Origin: Micavibrio sp.
GTDB lineage: Bacteria > Pseudomonadota > Alphaproteobacteria > Micavibrionales > UBA9664
Assembly: GCA_002699085.1 (NCBI GenBank)
Contig: PAAR01000016.1
Location: 81,920 to 145,919 of the forward strand
Length of the DNA: 64,000 bases
Direction: 5' to 3'
In this document: positions 17,720-26,509 of the stretch, piece by piece
How the letters are laid out: every line of letters starts with the position of its first letter
Position numbering within the stretch: position 1 is the first letter of the stretch
Program-made: the position numbers and the translations under genes
The notes under the pieces: generated by a model
Seen by the model: only the letters and a program-made list of their open reading frames with translations
What the model was told of the DNA's origin: nothing
Databases searched by the model: none

Positions 17720-19894
17720 ATGACAGATTGTTGCCACAGCCATGAAGAGCCAGTCCCTTTGCCAAAGGGCGTTGACCCTAATGATGTTACTTATATTTGC
17801 CCTATGCACCCCGAAGTGAGGCAACAAGGTCCAGGAAGTTGCCCTAAATGCGGCATGGCATTAGAGCCAGAAACAGCAACAAGTGATGAAGGTGAAAATC
17901 CTGAACTGGCTGATATGCGGAGACGGCTTATCGTTGCGTTCATACTGTCTCTACCTGTATTTTTATTAGAGATGGGTGGCCATGTATTCAATATCCATTA
18001 TTATATTAGCGGCACAGTATCTAACTGGATACAGCTTGTTTTAGCGACACCTGTCGTTTTATGGGCAGGTAAACCATTTTTTGAACGTGGGTGGGCATCC
18101 TTAAAATCCCGTAACTTAAATATGTTCACGCTTATCGCTATGGGAACGGGCGTAGCGTGGCTTTATAGTATTGTAGCAACAGTGACCCCGAGTATATTTC
18201 CCGAGACCTTTCGAGGAAGTGATGGTGTCCTAGCGGTATATTTTGAGTCAGCGGCCGTGATTACAGTTCTTGTTTTATTAGGGCAAGTTCTGGAACTTAA
18301 AGCCCGGGCACAAACAGGTGGTGCTATTCGTGCATTACTTGATTTAGCGCCTAAAACAGCACGTCGTCTTGATACAAATGGCGATGAGGAAGATGTACCA
18401 CTTGATCAAATTAGAGTTGGCGATTTGTTGCGTGTGCGCCCCGGTGAGAAAGTACCCTTAGACGGCGTTGTGACCGAAGGTCAAAGTGCGGTCGATGAGT
18501 CGATGGTCACAGGCGAATCTATGGCAGTGATGAAAAAGGCTGGTGACAAAGTGATTGGTGCAACGATGAATCAGACAGGCAGCTTTGTGATGAAGGCGGA
18601 ACGTGTAGGGGATGATACGATGTTGTCGCAGATCGTGCATATGGTTTCCGAAGCCCAGCGCAGTCGTGCGCCTATTCAAAAACTATCCGATATAGTGGCG
18701 GGATGGTTTGTGCCTGTTGTTATATTATGTGCCATACTTTCTTTTGTTATATGGATGAGCGTTGGCCCTGAACCCGTATTTAGTTACGCGTTGATAGCCG
18801 CAGTCAGTGTGCTGATTATAGCATGTCCTTGTGCGCTTGGTCTTGCTACCCCTATGTCGATTATGGTTGGCGTTGGTAAGGGTGCACAGGCAGGTGTACT
18901 AATTAAAAATGCGGCAGCATTGGAGCGTATGGAAAAGATTGATACGTTGGTGATTGATAAGACAGGTACGCTGACGATGGGCAAGCCTACTGTGACGAAA
19001 ATTATTGCGACTGATGGGTTTGAGGAAGAAGAACTATTAAAGCTTGCCGCATCATTGGAGCAGGGCAGCGAACATCCACTGGCGCACGCTATTGTTATGG
19101 CGGCGAAGAGTAAAAAATTGAAGTTGGTAGAAGCAAGTAATTTTGACTCACCTACGGGTAAAGGTGTTATTGGCAAAATAAAGAGACAAGAAGTAGCGCT
19201 AGGTAACAGTATGCTCATGGAAGAAATATCTATAGATGTAACTTCTCTATCTGTACAAGCCGATGAAATGCGCAGCGATGGTGCAACAGTGATCTTTATC
19301 GCCGTAGACGACAAAGCGGCGGGGCTACTTGCGATTGCTGATCCAATCAAAGAAACCACAGCAGAGGCCATTAAACAGCTTCAAGCACAAGGTATGCGGA
19401 TTGTGATGTTGACAGGCGATAATCGTCGCACCGCCGAAGCTGTGGCCAAGAAACTCGGTATTAAAGAGATAGAAGCAGAAGTTTTGCCAGAAGATAAAGG
19501 CAAGATTGTCAAAAAATTACGTGACGAAGGGCGCATAGTTGCGATGGCTGGCGACGGCACCAATGATGCCCCCGCACTGGCCGCCGCTGATGTTGGTATT
19601 GCCATGGGAACGGGTACGGATGTAGCAATGGAAAGCGCAGGTGTTACATTGTTAAAAGGCGATCTGATTGGGATTGTACGCGCGCGAAAACTATCTGTGG
19701 CAACGATGAATAATATTCGCCAGAACCTTTTCTTTGCGTTTATTTACAATACGGCAGGAATTCCAATAGCAGCAGGCCTTCTTTACCCGTTCTTCGGTAT
19801 TCTACTTTCTCCGATGATTGCAGCAGCGGCTATGTCATTATCTTCTGTGAGTGTGATTGCTAACGCTTTGCGGTTGCGTTTAAAATCTTTATAA
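17720..19894 (+). CDS. Copper-translocating P1B-type ATPase
   Basis: A 724-aa heavy-metal exporter. The N-terminus has no CxxC ferredoxin-like HMA domain but carries CPMHPEV (27-33) and CPKCGMAL (41-48), the short heavy-metal-binding domain. Key features are TGES (264-267), CPC (369-371) in the metal path, the phosphorylated D413 in DKTGT, the SEHPL motif of the N-domain and GDGTNDAP of the hinge. CPC with the CPM...CGM head is usual for Cu(I) exporters of the CopA/CopB class. It pumps copper from cytoplasm to periplasm, where CopA oxidises it. It is the last gene of the operon. Confidence 0.95.
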   Translation: MTDCCHSHEEPVPLPKGVDPNDVTYICPMHPEVRQQGPGSCPKCGMALEPETATSDEGENPELADMRRRLIVAFILSLPVFLLEMGGHVFNIHYYISGTVSNWIQLVLATPVVLWAGKPFFERGWASLKSRNLNMFTLIAMGTGVAWLYSIVATVTPSIFPETFRGSDGVLAVYFESAAVITVLVLLGQVLELKARAQTGGAIRALLDLAPKTARRLDTNGDEEDVPLDQIRVGDLLRVRPGEKVPLDGVVTEGQSAVDESMVTGESMAVMKKAGDKVIGATMNQTGSFVMKAERVGDDTMLSQIVHMVSEAQRSRAPIQKLSDIVAGWFVPVVILCAILSFVIWMSVGPEPVFSYALIAAVSVLIIACPCALGLATPMSIMVGVGKGAQAGVLIKNAAALERMEKIDTLVIDKTGTLTMGKPTVTKIIATDGFEEEELLKLAASLEQGSEHPLAHAIVMAAKSKKLKLVEASNFDSPTGKGVIGKIKRQEVALGNSMLMEEISIDVTSLSVQADEMRSDGATVIFIAVDDKAAGLLAIADPIKETTAEAIKQLQAQGMRIVMLTGDNRRTAEAVAKKLGIKEIEAEVLPEDKGKIVKKLRDEGRIVAMAGDGTNDAPALAAADVGIAMGTGTDVAMESAGVTLLKGDLIGIVRARKLSVATMNNIRQNLFFAFIYNTAGIPIAAGLLYPFFGILLSPMIAAAAMSLSSVSVIANALRLRLKSL

Positions 19895-20024
19895 TAGTGC
19901 TGTCAGACTAACTTGAACACTTCTCTTAGTGACCTATACGTCAAGTTTCAAGCGACAAGGATTTCAGGGCTGGTTTTATAATATTTAAAGGGATTTATTT
20001 TACTCATAAGGTGATCACAACAAA

Positions 20025-21194
20025 TTAATTTGATAAAGGTTCTGTTCCTTTGCTTAGAAGGGCTAGATATTGGTCATAGACAAATACTTTGTGACGATCT
20101 TTACCAGTAACTTCTTTTGCAATACTAAGGCTCTCAAGAACAGTAAGGCTACGTAAGATTGTAGGTAAAGATAGTTTTGTTGTCTCTTTTATTTTTGTTG
20201 TTGTGGCTATCGGGTGTTGCTGTAAATACGCATGTATTGTAAGAACAGCGGCTGTCGATTTACCAGAGCTTGCAATTGCATTGCGATCTTGTGTAAAAAG
20301 CGTGATAATGCATTGTGCTGTCTCTGTAGCTTGTTGTGCGGTTTCAATGACGCCTGTTAAGAAAAATTTGATCCATGCCTCCCAGTCCCCTGTTTCACGA
20401 ACAGATTGCAAATGGCCATAATAGGCTTCACGGTTTGTTTTTAAATACAAACTTAAATATAGAAGAGGTTGTTTAAGGATACCCTCAGTACATAATATAA
20501 AAGTAATAAGTAAGCGTCCCAAGCGCCCATTACCATCTAGAAATGGGTGAATTGTCTCAAATTGCACATGCGCTAGGGCCGCTTTAATCAAGATAGGTAG
20601 ATGAATTGTTTCATCATGAAGGAATTTTTCTAAGTTATCTAAACCTTCCATTAGATATTCAGGTGGAGGCGGTACAAAACGTGCATTACCTGGTCGAGAA
20701 CCACCAATCCAGTTTTGTGAGCTTCTAAATTCACCAGGTTGTTTACTACCACCGCGCGCATTATCCATTAATTTTTCATGAATTTCTTTGATAAGGCGGA
20801 GTGAAAGTGGAAATTTTTTTACGCGCTCTAAGCCATAATGCATTGCAGAAACATAGCATGATACTTCGGTAACATCATCAATCGGCGCTCCAGGTGCTTC
20901 ATGAGTCTCGAAAAGCAGTAAATCAGAAAGAGAGGATTGTGTTCCTTCAATTTGTGAAGATAAGACGGCCTCTTTACGAACATACATGTATAAAAACAAA
21001 GAAGCGTCAGGTAATACCATACTCATGCCATCAAGACGACCTATGGCAGTATTGGCTTTATCTAAAAGAGGATAAAGCTCAGTCATGCCTAATGGTGGTT
21101 CTGGCGGCAATGGTTGAGGGATATATGCATTATAACTTTCTCCACCCACTGCTGAGCTTTTAATGTATCTACCAATTCTTTGTTTTTTATCCAT
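20025..21194 (-). CDS. Fic family protein (AMPylase/transferase), class II
   Basis: A 389-aa protein with a Fic N-terminal domain, the autoinhibitory motif SSQIEG (79-84; S-x3-E-G) and the complete catalytic motif HPFLDGNGRLGR (216-227). The C-terminal ~75 residues look like a winged helix (TTKIKETTKLSLPTILRSLT). Such proteins transfer AMP or related groups to target hydroxyls; the intrinsic inhibitory helix replaces a separate antitoxin. It is convergent to the copper ATPase. The upstream region holds several short TAACTAACA repeats, so autoregulation through the winged helix is plausible. Confidence 0.9.
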   Translation of the reverse strand: MDKKQRIGRYIKSSAVGGESYNAYIPQPLPPEPPLGMTELYPLLDKANTAIGRLDGMSMVLPDASLFLYMYVRKEAVLSSQIEGTQSSLSDLLLFETHEAPGAPIDDVTEVSCYVSAMHYGLERVKKFPLSLRLIKEIHEKLMDNARGGSKQPGEFRSSQNWIGGSRPGNARFVPPPPEYLMEGLDNLEKFLHDETIHLPILIKAALAHVQFETIHPFLDGNGRLGRLLITFILCTEGILKQPLLYLSLYLKTNREAYYGHLQSVRETGDWEAWIKFFLTGVIETAQQATETAQCIITLFTQDRNAIASSGKSTAAVLTIHAYLQQHPIATTTKIKETTKLSLPTILRSLTVLESLSIAKEVTGKDRHKVFVYDQYLALLSKGTEPLSN

Positions 21195-21202
21195 ACTCTA
21201 CT

Positions 21203-21293
21203 TTATCTAACATATTTTGCTGTTTTTGTTAGTTGTTCTAGATTAACTAACATATATGAAAGTTGCAATAGTTTAACTAACAAAAAATGCAGT
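21203..21293. promoter_or_regulatory. Repeated TAACTAACA-type sites upstream of fic
   Basis: TAACTAACA occurs at about 21244 and 21274 (30 bp apart), a related TATCTAACATATTTTGC at about 21203, and the reverse complement TTTTTGTTAGTTGT near 21223. Together GTTAGTT and AACTAAC form an inverted repeat. The cluster covers the likely fic promoter and looks like a multi-site operator. Confidence 0.5.
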
Positions 21294-21537
21294 AAATGTT
21301 ACTTATTTCATTTTAGCTATCATTCATGGTAGCTGAATTTGGACGCAGGTAACATTACCTGTAGATAACTTTTTTACGGTACAGAGTGCGGTACAGAGTA
21401 TCATATATATCTAAATTATTTATATATAACAATGGGTTATGCGTTTATTTAGATTGCTACTCCCGCAACCAATTTTAGTTTATTATCAGATATGCTGCGT
21501 GATTTAGTCCCGCATCGCCCTCCCTCAACCAGATCCC

Positions 21538-21664
21538 CTTCCGAGAAGATCTTATAAGGATGTGGCTATTCCATATCTTTTTGCAGTATAAGTTCTTTGT
21601 GCGGATCGTCTTTTCTTTATAAATCAAGCGTTTAAAACAGAGTTTTGTTTTCTGGTTTAGTAAT
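21538..21664. repeat. att-like repeat, continuous copy (B)
   Basis: Positions 21538-21588 match copy A (46/51) and 21581-21664 match copy C (about 76/84). The two half-matches join at TTTTTGCAGTA, so this copy looks like the unoccupied form of the site that the 7.6-12.3 kb element split. Confidence 0.6.
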
Positions 21665-21798
21665 TTAAAATATTAGGAACATTTTACTGTTATGAAATAA
21701 TTATTTATCAAGTTCGCTTAATAAAAAGAAAATCTGTGGTTGACGCATAATATTTCTCCGTTAATGTTAAATTATTGAATTAGAGGGAGACTAAGTTT

Positions 21799-22443
21799 TT
21801 GTTCAAATTAGATAATATTATCGTTTGTGTGCCCACACTACTTTGGCTGGTGTTGTTGTCTGTGTCGGTTGTATTGGTTCTTGGCGCATGTTCGCCTGAA
21901 AAAAAATCAGATGAAATAATTCAAAAAACTATTGCAGGTAAAAAGCTATGTATTCCGGCATCATATTTGAATCGTGGGGATGATCCTTCGACAGAAACTC
22001 TTTTATTAACAGTTATGTATCCTGATATGTCTCCACAAATCAAGACATGGAAAGAACTCAAGGAGACTAACGAATACTATAAAAGAATAGGGTTGATGCT
22101 GTCGCCTAAGACCCATAAAGATTCTATGAAGAAGATCGTGGAGGGCCAGTTGAAAAGTCCTGTTTTACCGCCTGTAGTGGGGGCGTTGGATAGTCTTGTT
22201 CATAGAACTCACCCTAAAGATTATAACGGGGCTGCGTTAGATTTGTATATGGATGAAATATCCTATGCATCTGTTATCAGCTGTACAATGAAAGAGACGG
22301 ATTTTGATGTTCCTCAATGTACACAAAATTTTGATGATAATGATCTTATGTACAGAGCGTCGTACGAGAAAAAAATACTTAACGAACAAAACAGTATTAG
22401 AGAGAAAATATTATTTTTTATTAATAGCTTAACATGTCAATAA
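21799..22443 (+). CDS. Putative lipoprotein, unknown function
   Basis: A 214-aa protein with a long hydrophobic N-terminus and a lipobox ending LGAC (about residues 27-31). Mature residues are hydrophilic, with four further cysteines. The start is TTG at 21799, supported by GAGGGAGA 8 nt upstream; no ATG or GTG precedes the signal in frame. I recognise no family. It lies in the accessory region between the att-like copy and the macro-domain gene, 15 bp before the next frame. Confidence 0.6.
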   Translation: MFKLDNIIVCVPTLLWLVLLSVSVVLVLGACSPEKKSDEIIQKTIAGKKLCIPASYLNRGDDPSTETLLLTVMYPDMSPQIKTWKELKETNEYYKRIGLMLSPKTHKDSMKKIVEGQLKSPVLPPVVGALDSLVHRTHPKDYNGAALDLYMDEISYASVISCTMKETDFDVPQCTQNFDDNDLMYRASYEKKILNEQNSIREKILFFINSLTCQ

Positions 22444-22458
22444 AATGAGGGAATAAGC

Positions 22459-22683
22459 ATGGCATCTTTGAATTATAATAATTTGCAGACGATTCAAAAT
22501 ATAACTTTTGAGGATTTTAAAGATGAGTATTTGGCAGGAAATAAGATCGCAGGCGCATATTATGCAGAACTTGAAGCTCAGGCTAGTTTAGCTGGTTTAT
22601 CTAATGTGGTGTCTTATGCGCAACTAGCGCAGCAGGTACCAAAGGTCCAAGACATTATAGTAATAGTGTCTATGAAGGTTTAG
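22459..22683 (+). pseudogene. Short frame, probably a frameshifted remnant
   Basis: The 74-aa frame starts well (GAGGGAATA, then ATG; MASLNYNNLQTIQNITFEDF) and is helix-rich to about residue 60 (SYAQLAQQV). The tail VPKVQDIIVIVSMKV looks unlike the rest. One base shift near 22636 gives TKGPRHYSNSVYEGLAA, a more natural continuation, before a stop. I read this as the 5' remnant of a longer gene, perhaps an effector or toxin N-terminus, now broken. An intact small protein is the alternative. Confidence 0.4.
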
Positions 22684-22692
22684 CCGCATAGG

Positions 22693-23589
22693 ATGCAGGA
22701 TTTTAACCTTCATTATTTTTGGCACTCTGTAAGGACTTGGGCTTACTGGAAGTATGCCCTTTTTTCCTCGCACTCAAGGGCAACTTTTTTCTCGTGTTTG
22801 GGAGGAATTTGGTTATTGTTGGAAATGTTGACCTTCTTCCATCTTATAGACCAGTCGAATATTCCTCCGTATGGGATATTGTGGGCGGTAGGTTTGTCGA
22901 TATTGATCGTGATTTTTACAAGAAGGCCAGTATCGAAAATATGTTATAAAATTCCCCACAAAGATATCACGATAGAAGTTGTTATCGGTGACCTGTTTTC
23001 TATGGAAGGACAAAAAATTATCAGCACCAATAATACTTTCGATACTGACATGGGAAGCGGCCTCATTGCAGCAAATAGCTTGCAAGGTCAGTTTGCCAAT
23101 AAATATTTCCCCGGTAATGTCACAGAGTTGGATGAAAAAATAGAAGCAGCATTAAACGGCGTTGATTTTTCATCCGTAGATAACCTGTTAAAAAAACACA
23201 AGAGATACGATATAGGTACTGCCGCAAAAATAATTTCCGGTAGAGAAAAATTTTATCTGTTGGCAATGGCAGAATTGAATGCAAACGGAACGGCTGATTC
23301 AGGAGGTTTGCCAAATATCAGAAGAGCTTTAGAAGGGTTGTGGAAATTTATTGCCTCTCACGGCGAAAATGATCCTATAATTGTTCCTCTACTGGGAACT
23401 GGGCGGGGTAGAGTATCTACACCAAGAAAGAAAATGATCGAGATACATGCACAGTCATTTATTAATGCTTCAAAAGACAGAATTTTTTCAAACAAGCTTA
23501 TTATCGCCATATGGCCAGACGATGCGAAGAATTTTGAAATCAATCTTTTTGAAATAAAAGATTATTTGGTTCATTCTCTAGAATATTGA
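22693..23589 (+). CDS. Two-TM plus macro-domain protein (type II Thoeris ThsA-like)
   Basis: A 298-aa protein with two N-terminal membrane segments (about 31-50 and 59-76) and a C-terminal macro-like domain from about residue 91: ITIEVVIGDLFSMEGQKII, NTFDTDMGSGLIAANSLQGQ and PLLGTGRGRVSTPR. This matches my memory of the DUF6430/ThsA_Macro family. In type II Thoeris, ThsA has this membrane-plus-macro layout and is triggered by a signal made by a TIR protein, ThsB. No TIR gene is visible within the window, so the gene is an orphan or uses another trigger. It follows the broken short frame by 9 bp. Confidence 0.7.
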   Translation: MQDFNLHYFWHSVRTWAYWKYALFSSHSRATFFSCLGGIWLLLEMLTFFHLIDQSNIPPYGILWAVGLSILIVIFTRRPVSKICYKIPHKDITIEVVIGDLFSMEGQKIISTNNTFDTDMGSGLIAANSLQGQFANKYFPGNVTELDEKIEAALNGVDFSSVDNLLKKHKRYDIGTAAKIISGREKFYLLAMAELNANGTADSGGLPNIRRALEGLWKFIASHGENDPIIVPLLGTGRGRVSTPRKKMIEIHAQSFINASKDRIFSNKLIIAIWPDDAKNFEINLFEIKDYLVHSLEY

Positions 23590-23786
23590 TTTTAAACAAT
23601 AAAAATTCCCGTGAACGTCTAAAAGTTCGCCTCAAATACCAACCGAGCAACCAGATTCTCTTTTTGAAATTATAAAGCTTAGCTAGCGAATTAATTAATG
23701 TATTTAGAGTGCATATCTTTCACTTGACCAGAATCTAAATAATCCATAGCGTAAAATTTAATCATTACAGAGATAGAGATGGATAT

Positions 23787-24197
23787 ATGAAGAAACTTAT
23801 TCTTGTGGCTCTTATTTTACTAACCGCAGCCTGTTCTGGCACCTTACAAGGGCAGATGCAGGGTGGTGAAGCTGTTACCTTTAATTATGAGGATACAGGG
23901 TTTGACAGCGGTACTTTGAGTGTTACTTTGCCCGATGGCGAGTTTTTCCAAGGAAAGTATGTTAATAAAAATAGTGATTCTTCTGGCAGCGCCCATGTCT
24001 TTGGAAGCGGTGGTTCGGCCACTGTTGTAACCAGTGAGACAGTGCGTTCAGGCATTATTGTTGCCACACTTTTTGGCAATAAGGGTCAAACGATGAAATG
24101 TTCTCTAACGCCTTCAAATGCATCCATGGGCATGGTCAGTTCTGGGGTGGGCGATTGTCTCGTCTCGGATGGCAGAAAAATAGATGTAATTTTTTAA
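23787..24197 (+). CDS. Small lipoprotein, unknown function
   Basis: A 136-aa protein with a signal peptide and lipobox TAAC (lipidated Cys about residue 16). The mature part is rich in Gly, Ser and beta-forming residues and has two cysteines (MKCSLTP and GDCLVSDG) that could form a disulfide. AGAGATGGATAT precedes the ATG. I recognise no family. It is possibly a housekeeping envelope protein at the border of the accessory region. Confidence 0.65.
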   Translation: MKKLILVALILLTAACSGTLQGQMQGGEAVTFNYEDTGFDSGTLSVTLPDGEFFQGKYVNKNSDSSGSAHVFGSGGSATVVTSETVRSGIIVATLFGNKGQTMKCSLTPSNASMGMVSSGVGDCLVSDGRKIDVIF

Positions 24198-24237
24198 TTT
24201 TCTTGATACTTCATAATAGTTGATGTTTTATAACATC

Positions 24238-24570
24238 ATGGTCTCTAAGAAAAAACTGCTGTGTTTTTTTGTTTTGCAAGCTATGTTGGCGGCGCAGGTT
24301 CTTATTGCTCAACATGCAACTGTACATTTCTTCGAAGACAGCTACATAGGATACCACGAGCATACAGACCAAGGTCATCACGATAAAGATAAGCAATGCG
24401 AGCTTTGTCTTTTTGTTAAAGGCTTTAATGACGCATTAATTAGTGTGCCACCTTTTATTTCTGTAATTTTGCTCCAGCACAATTTTATCCCCTCTTTAGC
24501 CCAAGCTGTGAAGCACAAAACGCTATCTCTCGCTTATCTATCCCGTGCCCCGCCTGTTTTTCTTTTTTAA
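24238..24570 (+). CDS. DUF2946-like small exported protein
   Basis: About 110 aa with a hydrophobic N-terminal segment (LLCFFVLQAMLAAQVLIAQH), a His/Asp-rich stretch (HEHTDQGHHDKDKQC) and CELC, then a second hydrophobic stretch. This resembles DUF2946-type proteins found beside metal transporters. TTG 24220 and ATG 24223 are alternative starts; no good ribosome site decides. It lies 48 bp before the ABC ATPase and is likely in the same operon, consistent with a metal-binding periplasmic role. Confidence 0.55.
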   Translation: MVSKKKLLCFFVLQAMLAAQVLIAQHATVHFFEDSYIGYHEHTDQGHHDKDKQCELCLFVKGFNDALISVPPFISVILLQHNFIPSLAQAVKHKTLSLAYLSRAPPVFLF

Positions 24571-24617
24571 ACACAACATCACTTTATTCAATGTTTAAAA
24601 AAGAAAGGACATAGCTC

Positions 24618-25280
24618 ATGTCTTCATTATTACTTCAATGCAGAGGGCTGAGGCTTGAACGGCCTGGGTCACCTTTGCTCGAATTTCCAGATATATTTGT
24701 AAAACAAAACAGTAGAACCCTATTGCTTGGACCGTCAGGATCAGGAAAAACAACATTACTTTCCATGATTGCAGGGCTGTTAGAACCTACATATGGTGAG
24801 GTTCTTCTGGATGGAAAAGATTTTCACAAAATGCCTTCATCTGTGCGAGATCATATTCGTGGTAAACGTTTCGGTTTCATCTTTCAGACCCTTCATTTAC
24901 TACCCTCACTCACATTGTACCAGAATATCGCATTAGCTTCCGATATGGCCGAAACCGAAATTGAAGAAGGACGGCTGGATAACTTGTTGGATACACTTGG
25001 TCTTGCCGATAAAGCACATCGAAAACCAAATGCACTGAGCCAAGGTGAACAGCAACGTGGTGCAATTGCACGAGCAGTGCTGAATAAGCCCGCCATAATT
25101 CTGGCTGATGAACCTACTTCGGCACTGGATGACGAGAATGCCAAAACAGTAATTGACCTTATTATCAAGCAAGCGCAAGACAGCGGGGCGGCTTTGATAA
25201 TTTCTACACATGACACTCGTATTATTAATCAATTTGAAAATATAATCCGGCTTGATAGCCAGATAAAGGAGGCAGCATGA
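24618..25280 (+). CDS. ABC transporter ATP-binding protein (LolD/MacB type)
   Basis: A 220-aa ATPase. Walker A GPSGSGKTT (38-46), Q-loop FIFQ, signature LSQGEQQR, Walker B IILADEP and the switch His in STHD are all present. Sequence and size match the LolD/MacB/FtsE group that pairs with FtsX-like permeases. AAAGAAAGGACA precedes the ATG. It overlaps the permease start by 4 nt (ATGA). With the His-rich permease and DUF3299 protein it probably handles metal-related or envelope substrates. Confidence 0.9.
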   Translation: MSSLLLQCRGLRLERPGSPLLEFPDIFVKQNSRTLLLGPSGSGKTTLLSMIAGLLEPTYGEVLLDGKDFHKMPSSVRDHIRGKRFGFIFQTLHLLPSLTLYQNIALASDMAETEIEEGRLDNLLDTLGLADKAHRKPNALSQGEQQRGAIARAVLNKPAIILADEPTSALDDENAKTVIDLIIKQAQDSGAALIISTHDTRIINQFENIIRLDSQIKEAA

Positions 25281-26509
25281 ACGCCGTATCACTTGCCGTT
25301 GCGTCTATTCGATCCAGACCCTTGAATGCTATGCTGTGTATAGTTTCAGCTGTAGCTGGGATTGCTCTTTTATGTGCTGTGTCCCTGTTTTCACAAAGCG
25401 TAACATCGGGATTTGCCCGCAATGCTCAGGGTATAGATATTATTGCTGGGACTAAGGGTAGTCCTTTGCAGCTAGTTCTATCATCAATTTATCATGCAGA
25501 TATTCCTGCCGGAAATATTGACATGAAAGACTATGAAGCTCTGAAGCATAATCCACATATTCGCCAAGCTATTCCATTGGCATTGGGCGATAATTATAAG
25601 GGGTTTCGTATGGTTGGTACAACCTCAGATTATTTGAAGCTCTATAAGGCTAAATTTAAGGACGGAAGAGCTTTTGCAGCGCCGTTTGAAACTGTAGCTG
25701 GCATCGATACGGGTTTGAAGGTTGGCGATAAGTTTGCTGTGTCACATGGATTTTCAGCTGATAGTGATGACGTCCATGACTTCAAACTCTACACGGTTAC
25801 TGGTGTTCTGAAGCCTACGGGTACAGTGCTTGATAAACTTTTAACTACACAAGTTGAGAGTGTTCAAGAGTTGCATGCCGCTCATGAAGAGGATCATCAT
25901 GCCCATGAGCATGATGAAAGCGAAGGAGAGGAAGAGGCTGAGATGGCATTAGCCCATCAGGTCACATCCGTTCTGTTGAAAGTCCGCAGTCCAGTCGATC
26001 TTATGAATTTGCCACGCCAGATTAATAGCCAGTCCAATATCATGGCTACTGTTCCATCTTATGAAATGGCACGCTTTATGAAAAGCCTTGGTATTGGTCG
26101 CCAATTGATCGTGGTTTTAGGGACAGGTTTTGTGATCTTATCTGCGCTCATATTACTTGCCTCACTGGCGTCTGGTCTTGCATTGAGACGCTATGATCTT
26201 GCTGTTTTGCGTGTATTGGGAGCAAGCCCAACTCGCCTATCAGCAACTATCATAGCAGAGGGGTTGATTCTGAGCTGCGTAGGTTCAGTGATCGGGATTA
26301 TTCTGGGTCACTTGGTCGCTTATACTGCAGTCATGTCGATTAGTGGTTTGCGTGGCGTCGTGCTACCAGAAACTTTACTTATGTTGCAAACTATTGATGC
26401 AGGATTTTTAATGCTTGGCCTTGGTGCAGGATTACTCGCATCCTTTGTGCCATCTGTTTTGGCATCACGAACAGATATTGCAGGATTGCTGGCAAGAGGT
26501 TTGGCATGA
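25277..26509 (+). CDS. FtsX/MacB-like ABC permease with His-rich loop
   Basis: A 410-aa permease with an N-terminal TM (about 16-38), a large periplasmic domain and three C-terminal TM segments (about 280-300, 325-350, 370-395), the FtsX/MacB topology. The periplasmic domain carries a His/Glu-rich loop, HAAHEEDHHAHEHDESEG (about 196-213), likely to bind metal. It starts in the ATGA overlap with the ATPase and overlaps the DUF3299 gene by 4 nt, so all three are coupled. Confidence 0.85.
   Translation: MNAVSLAVASIRSRPLNAMLCIVSAVAGIALLCAVSLFSQSVTSGFARNAQGIDIIAGTKGSPLQLVLSSIYHADIPAGNIDMKDYEALKHNPHIRQAIPLALGDNYKGFRMVGTTSDYLKLYKAKFKDGRAFAAPFETVAGIDTGLKVGDKFAVSHGFSADSDDVHDFKLYTVTGVLKPTGTVLDKLLTTQVESVQELHAAHEEDHHAHEHDESEGEEEAEMALAHQVTSVLLKVRSPVDLMNLPRQINSQSNIMATVPSYEMARFMKSLGIGRQLIVVLGTGFVILSALILLASLASGLALRRYDLAVLRVLGASPTRLSATIIAEGLILSCVGSVIGIILGHLVAYTAVMSISGLRGVVLPETLLMLQTIDAGFLMLGLGAGLLASFVPSVLASRTDIAGLLARGLA

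Larger units (their letters stand above)
21195..21798. other. 604-bp intergenic region with recombination scars
   Basis: It holds the fic operator cluster, a perfect 16-bp inverted repeat CAGGTAA-CA-TTACCTG (21346-21361), a tandem GGTACAGAGT pair (21378-21397) and the long att-like copy at 21538-21664. I find no convincing gene or tRNA. Most of it looks like integration-site DNA. Confidence 0.5.

Noticed and set aside
21500..21540. tRNA-like 3' end (CCCGCATCGCCC...ACCA) as possible integration target
   Set aside because: I could not build a T-arm or acceptor stem; no tRNA body precedes it.
22693..23589. Complete Thoeris system
   Set aside because: No TIR-domain gene is present in the window, so only an orphan ThsA-like gene can be claimed.
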